From Deltaproteobacteria bacterium (GTDB lineage: Bacteria; Myxococcota_A; UBA9160; SZUA-336), in NCBI GenBank assembly GCA_030665705.1, contig DAOUZG010000144.1:1-5504 (forward strand): a stretch of 5,504 nucleotides of DNA, read 5' to 3'. Shown here piece by piece: positions 4,887 through 5,504 of this stretch. Position numbers and translations under genes: made by a program. Numbering within the stretch: position 1 is the stretch's first letter; every line of letters starts with the position of its first letter. Below the pieces are notes generated by a model that had not been told where the DNA came from, did no database searches, and was given only the letters and a program-made list of their open reading frames with translations.

Positions 4887-5504
4887 TCAGACGTTTAGAC
4901 CCACGATCTCCCTGGCTCGCGACCGGTATGCGTCCGTGGGAGCCTCGGCGAGAAGCATCATCTTCTGCGCCGAGATGGAGCCCTCGGCGTGGATCGTGCA
5001 CACCTCGTGCCACCCCGAGAAGTCGCTCGCCACGATGTGCCTGAGCGTGCTGAAGAGCTTCAGCCGCTCGGCAGCATCGAAGGGCTCGGCGCCCCCGAGG
5101 TAGCGTTCGAGATAGGGCTTGAGCTCGGGATGCTGCCAGTCTTGATAGGTCGGCTGGGTCACGAGCAACCCGCCTGCAACGTCCTGGATGTCGCGCACGA
5201 ACTCGTGGAAGTTCGAGGCGAAATGTAGCTTCGCCATGTTGGAGATCAGTGGCTTTGCGACGTAGAGGTTGGACCCGCCGAAGTTTTCGGGCTCCGCGAG
5301 CGCGGCCTTCGCGAGGGCCTTGGTCGTCTCGGTGTACCGGATCATGTTGATGAAGCGTTCGCGGATGTGAGAGGCGCGCTGGACTCCGTTCGCCTCGGCC
5401 GCCAGCATCGCGATCCCCGTCATGTACTCCAGGATCGGGATCTTGTACGTGACCGCGGTGAACCGGTGGAACGCGCTGAACGCGTAGGCGACGTGCTGAG
5501 CCAG
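4887..5504 (-). CDS. 4-hydroxyphenylacetate 3-hydroxylase / 4-hydroxybutyryl-CoA dehydratase family protein (C-terminal part)
   Basis: The last 205 residues of a flavoprotein of the HpaB superfamily, which are usually about 480-520 residues; the N-terminus lies beyond the window's right edge. The frame is open to base 5504, so ATG at 5423 is internal. Recognisable family segments are AFHRFTAVTYK (fragment residues 11-21), a helix ending LAAEANGVQ (35-43), the SHIRERFINMI helix and DVAGGLLVTQPTYQDW. The final part is RHIVASDF..HAEGSISAQKMM, matching the C-terminal helical bundle of 4-hydroxybutyryl-CoA dehydratase (AbfD) and HpaB. By my recalled alignment, AbfD's cluster ligand His292 corresponds to His13 here, but Cys299 is replaced by Tyr20 (codon 5445-5447). 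This argues for a cluster-free, flavin-only hydroxylase-like enzyme rather than a dehydratase. The SDR follows after 48 bp. Reaction and substrate remain undetermined. Confidence 0.88.
   Translation of the reverse strand: MAQHVAYAFSAFHRFTAVTYKIPILEYMTGIAMLAAEANGVQRASHIRERFINMIRYTETTKALAKAALAEPENFGGSNLYVAKPLISNMAKLHFASNFHEFVRDIQDVAGGLLVTQPTYQDWQHPELKPYLERYLGGAEPFDAAERLKLFSTLRHIVASDFSGWHEVCTIHAEGSISAQKMMLLAEAPTDAYRSRAREIVGLNV

Noticed and set aside
4887..5423. ATG at 5423 as the true start of the HpaB-family gene.
   Set aside because: The frame continues open to the window edge with conserved family residues (AFHRF block), so this Met is internal.

Overview
The window is GC-rich bacterial chromosome, roughly two-thirds G+C by eye, densely packed with genes and using GTG and TTG as well as ATG starts. 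The gene styles suggest a deltaproteobacterial-type lineage (Myxococcota, Binatota or relatives): a secreted M6 metalloprotease ending in thrombospondin-3 and dockerin-like calcium repeats, an SDR with a hydrophobic tail, and an HpaB/4-hydroxybutyryl-CoA dehydratase-family enzyme. This is a stylistic guess; no rRNA or marker gene is present. I saw no tRNA, mobile element, CRISPR array or origin.

Left block (1-2143, all minus strand). The order of transcription is an SRPBCC/polyketide-cyclase-like protein (1724-2143), an alpha/beta hydrolase (898-1719, 4 bp downstream), a 67-residue two-helix membrane protein (626-829, 68 bp downstream) and, after a 132-bp gap, an ECF sigma factor (1-493) whose 3' end lies outside the window. 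The first two are almost certainly one transcript. A plausible sigma-70 promoter at 2173-2201, in a short AT-rich island, can drive them. Whether the ECF gene belongs to this unit is open.

Middle (2144-4008). An 89-bp divergent intergenic region separates the left block from a plus-strand exported M6 metalloprotease. This region holds the promoter and an imperfect inverted repeat whose right arm abuts the protease start codon. The protease has a signal peptide, an Arg/Ala-rich propeptide, a HExxHxxGxxD zinc site, a Met-turn-like motif, a TSP3 calcium stretch and a two-repeat dockerin-like C-terminus.

Right block (4005-5504, minus strand). An HpaB-superfamily enzyme (C-terminal 205 residues visible) is followed after 48 bp by a classical SDR, so the two are probably co-transcribed. 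The pair could act on aromatic or CoA-thioester substrates, but this is inference. The HpaB-family protein appears to have Tyr where 4-hydroxybutyryl-CoA dehydratase has an iron-sulfur Cys ligand, which argues against the dehydratase label. The SDR and protease genes converge and overlap at their stop codons.

I found no clear evidence for a wholly new biological system. The points most worth a second look are the Cys-to-Tyr change, the dockerin-bearing protease, the hydrolase with an atypical oxyanion segment, the small membrane hairpin protein, and the inverted repeat in the divergent control region.
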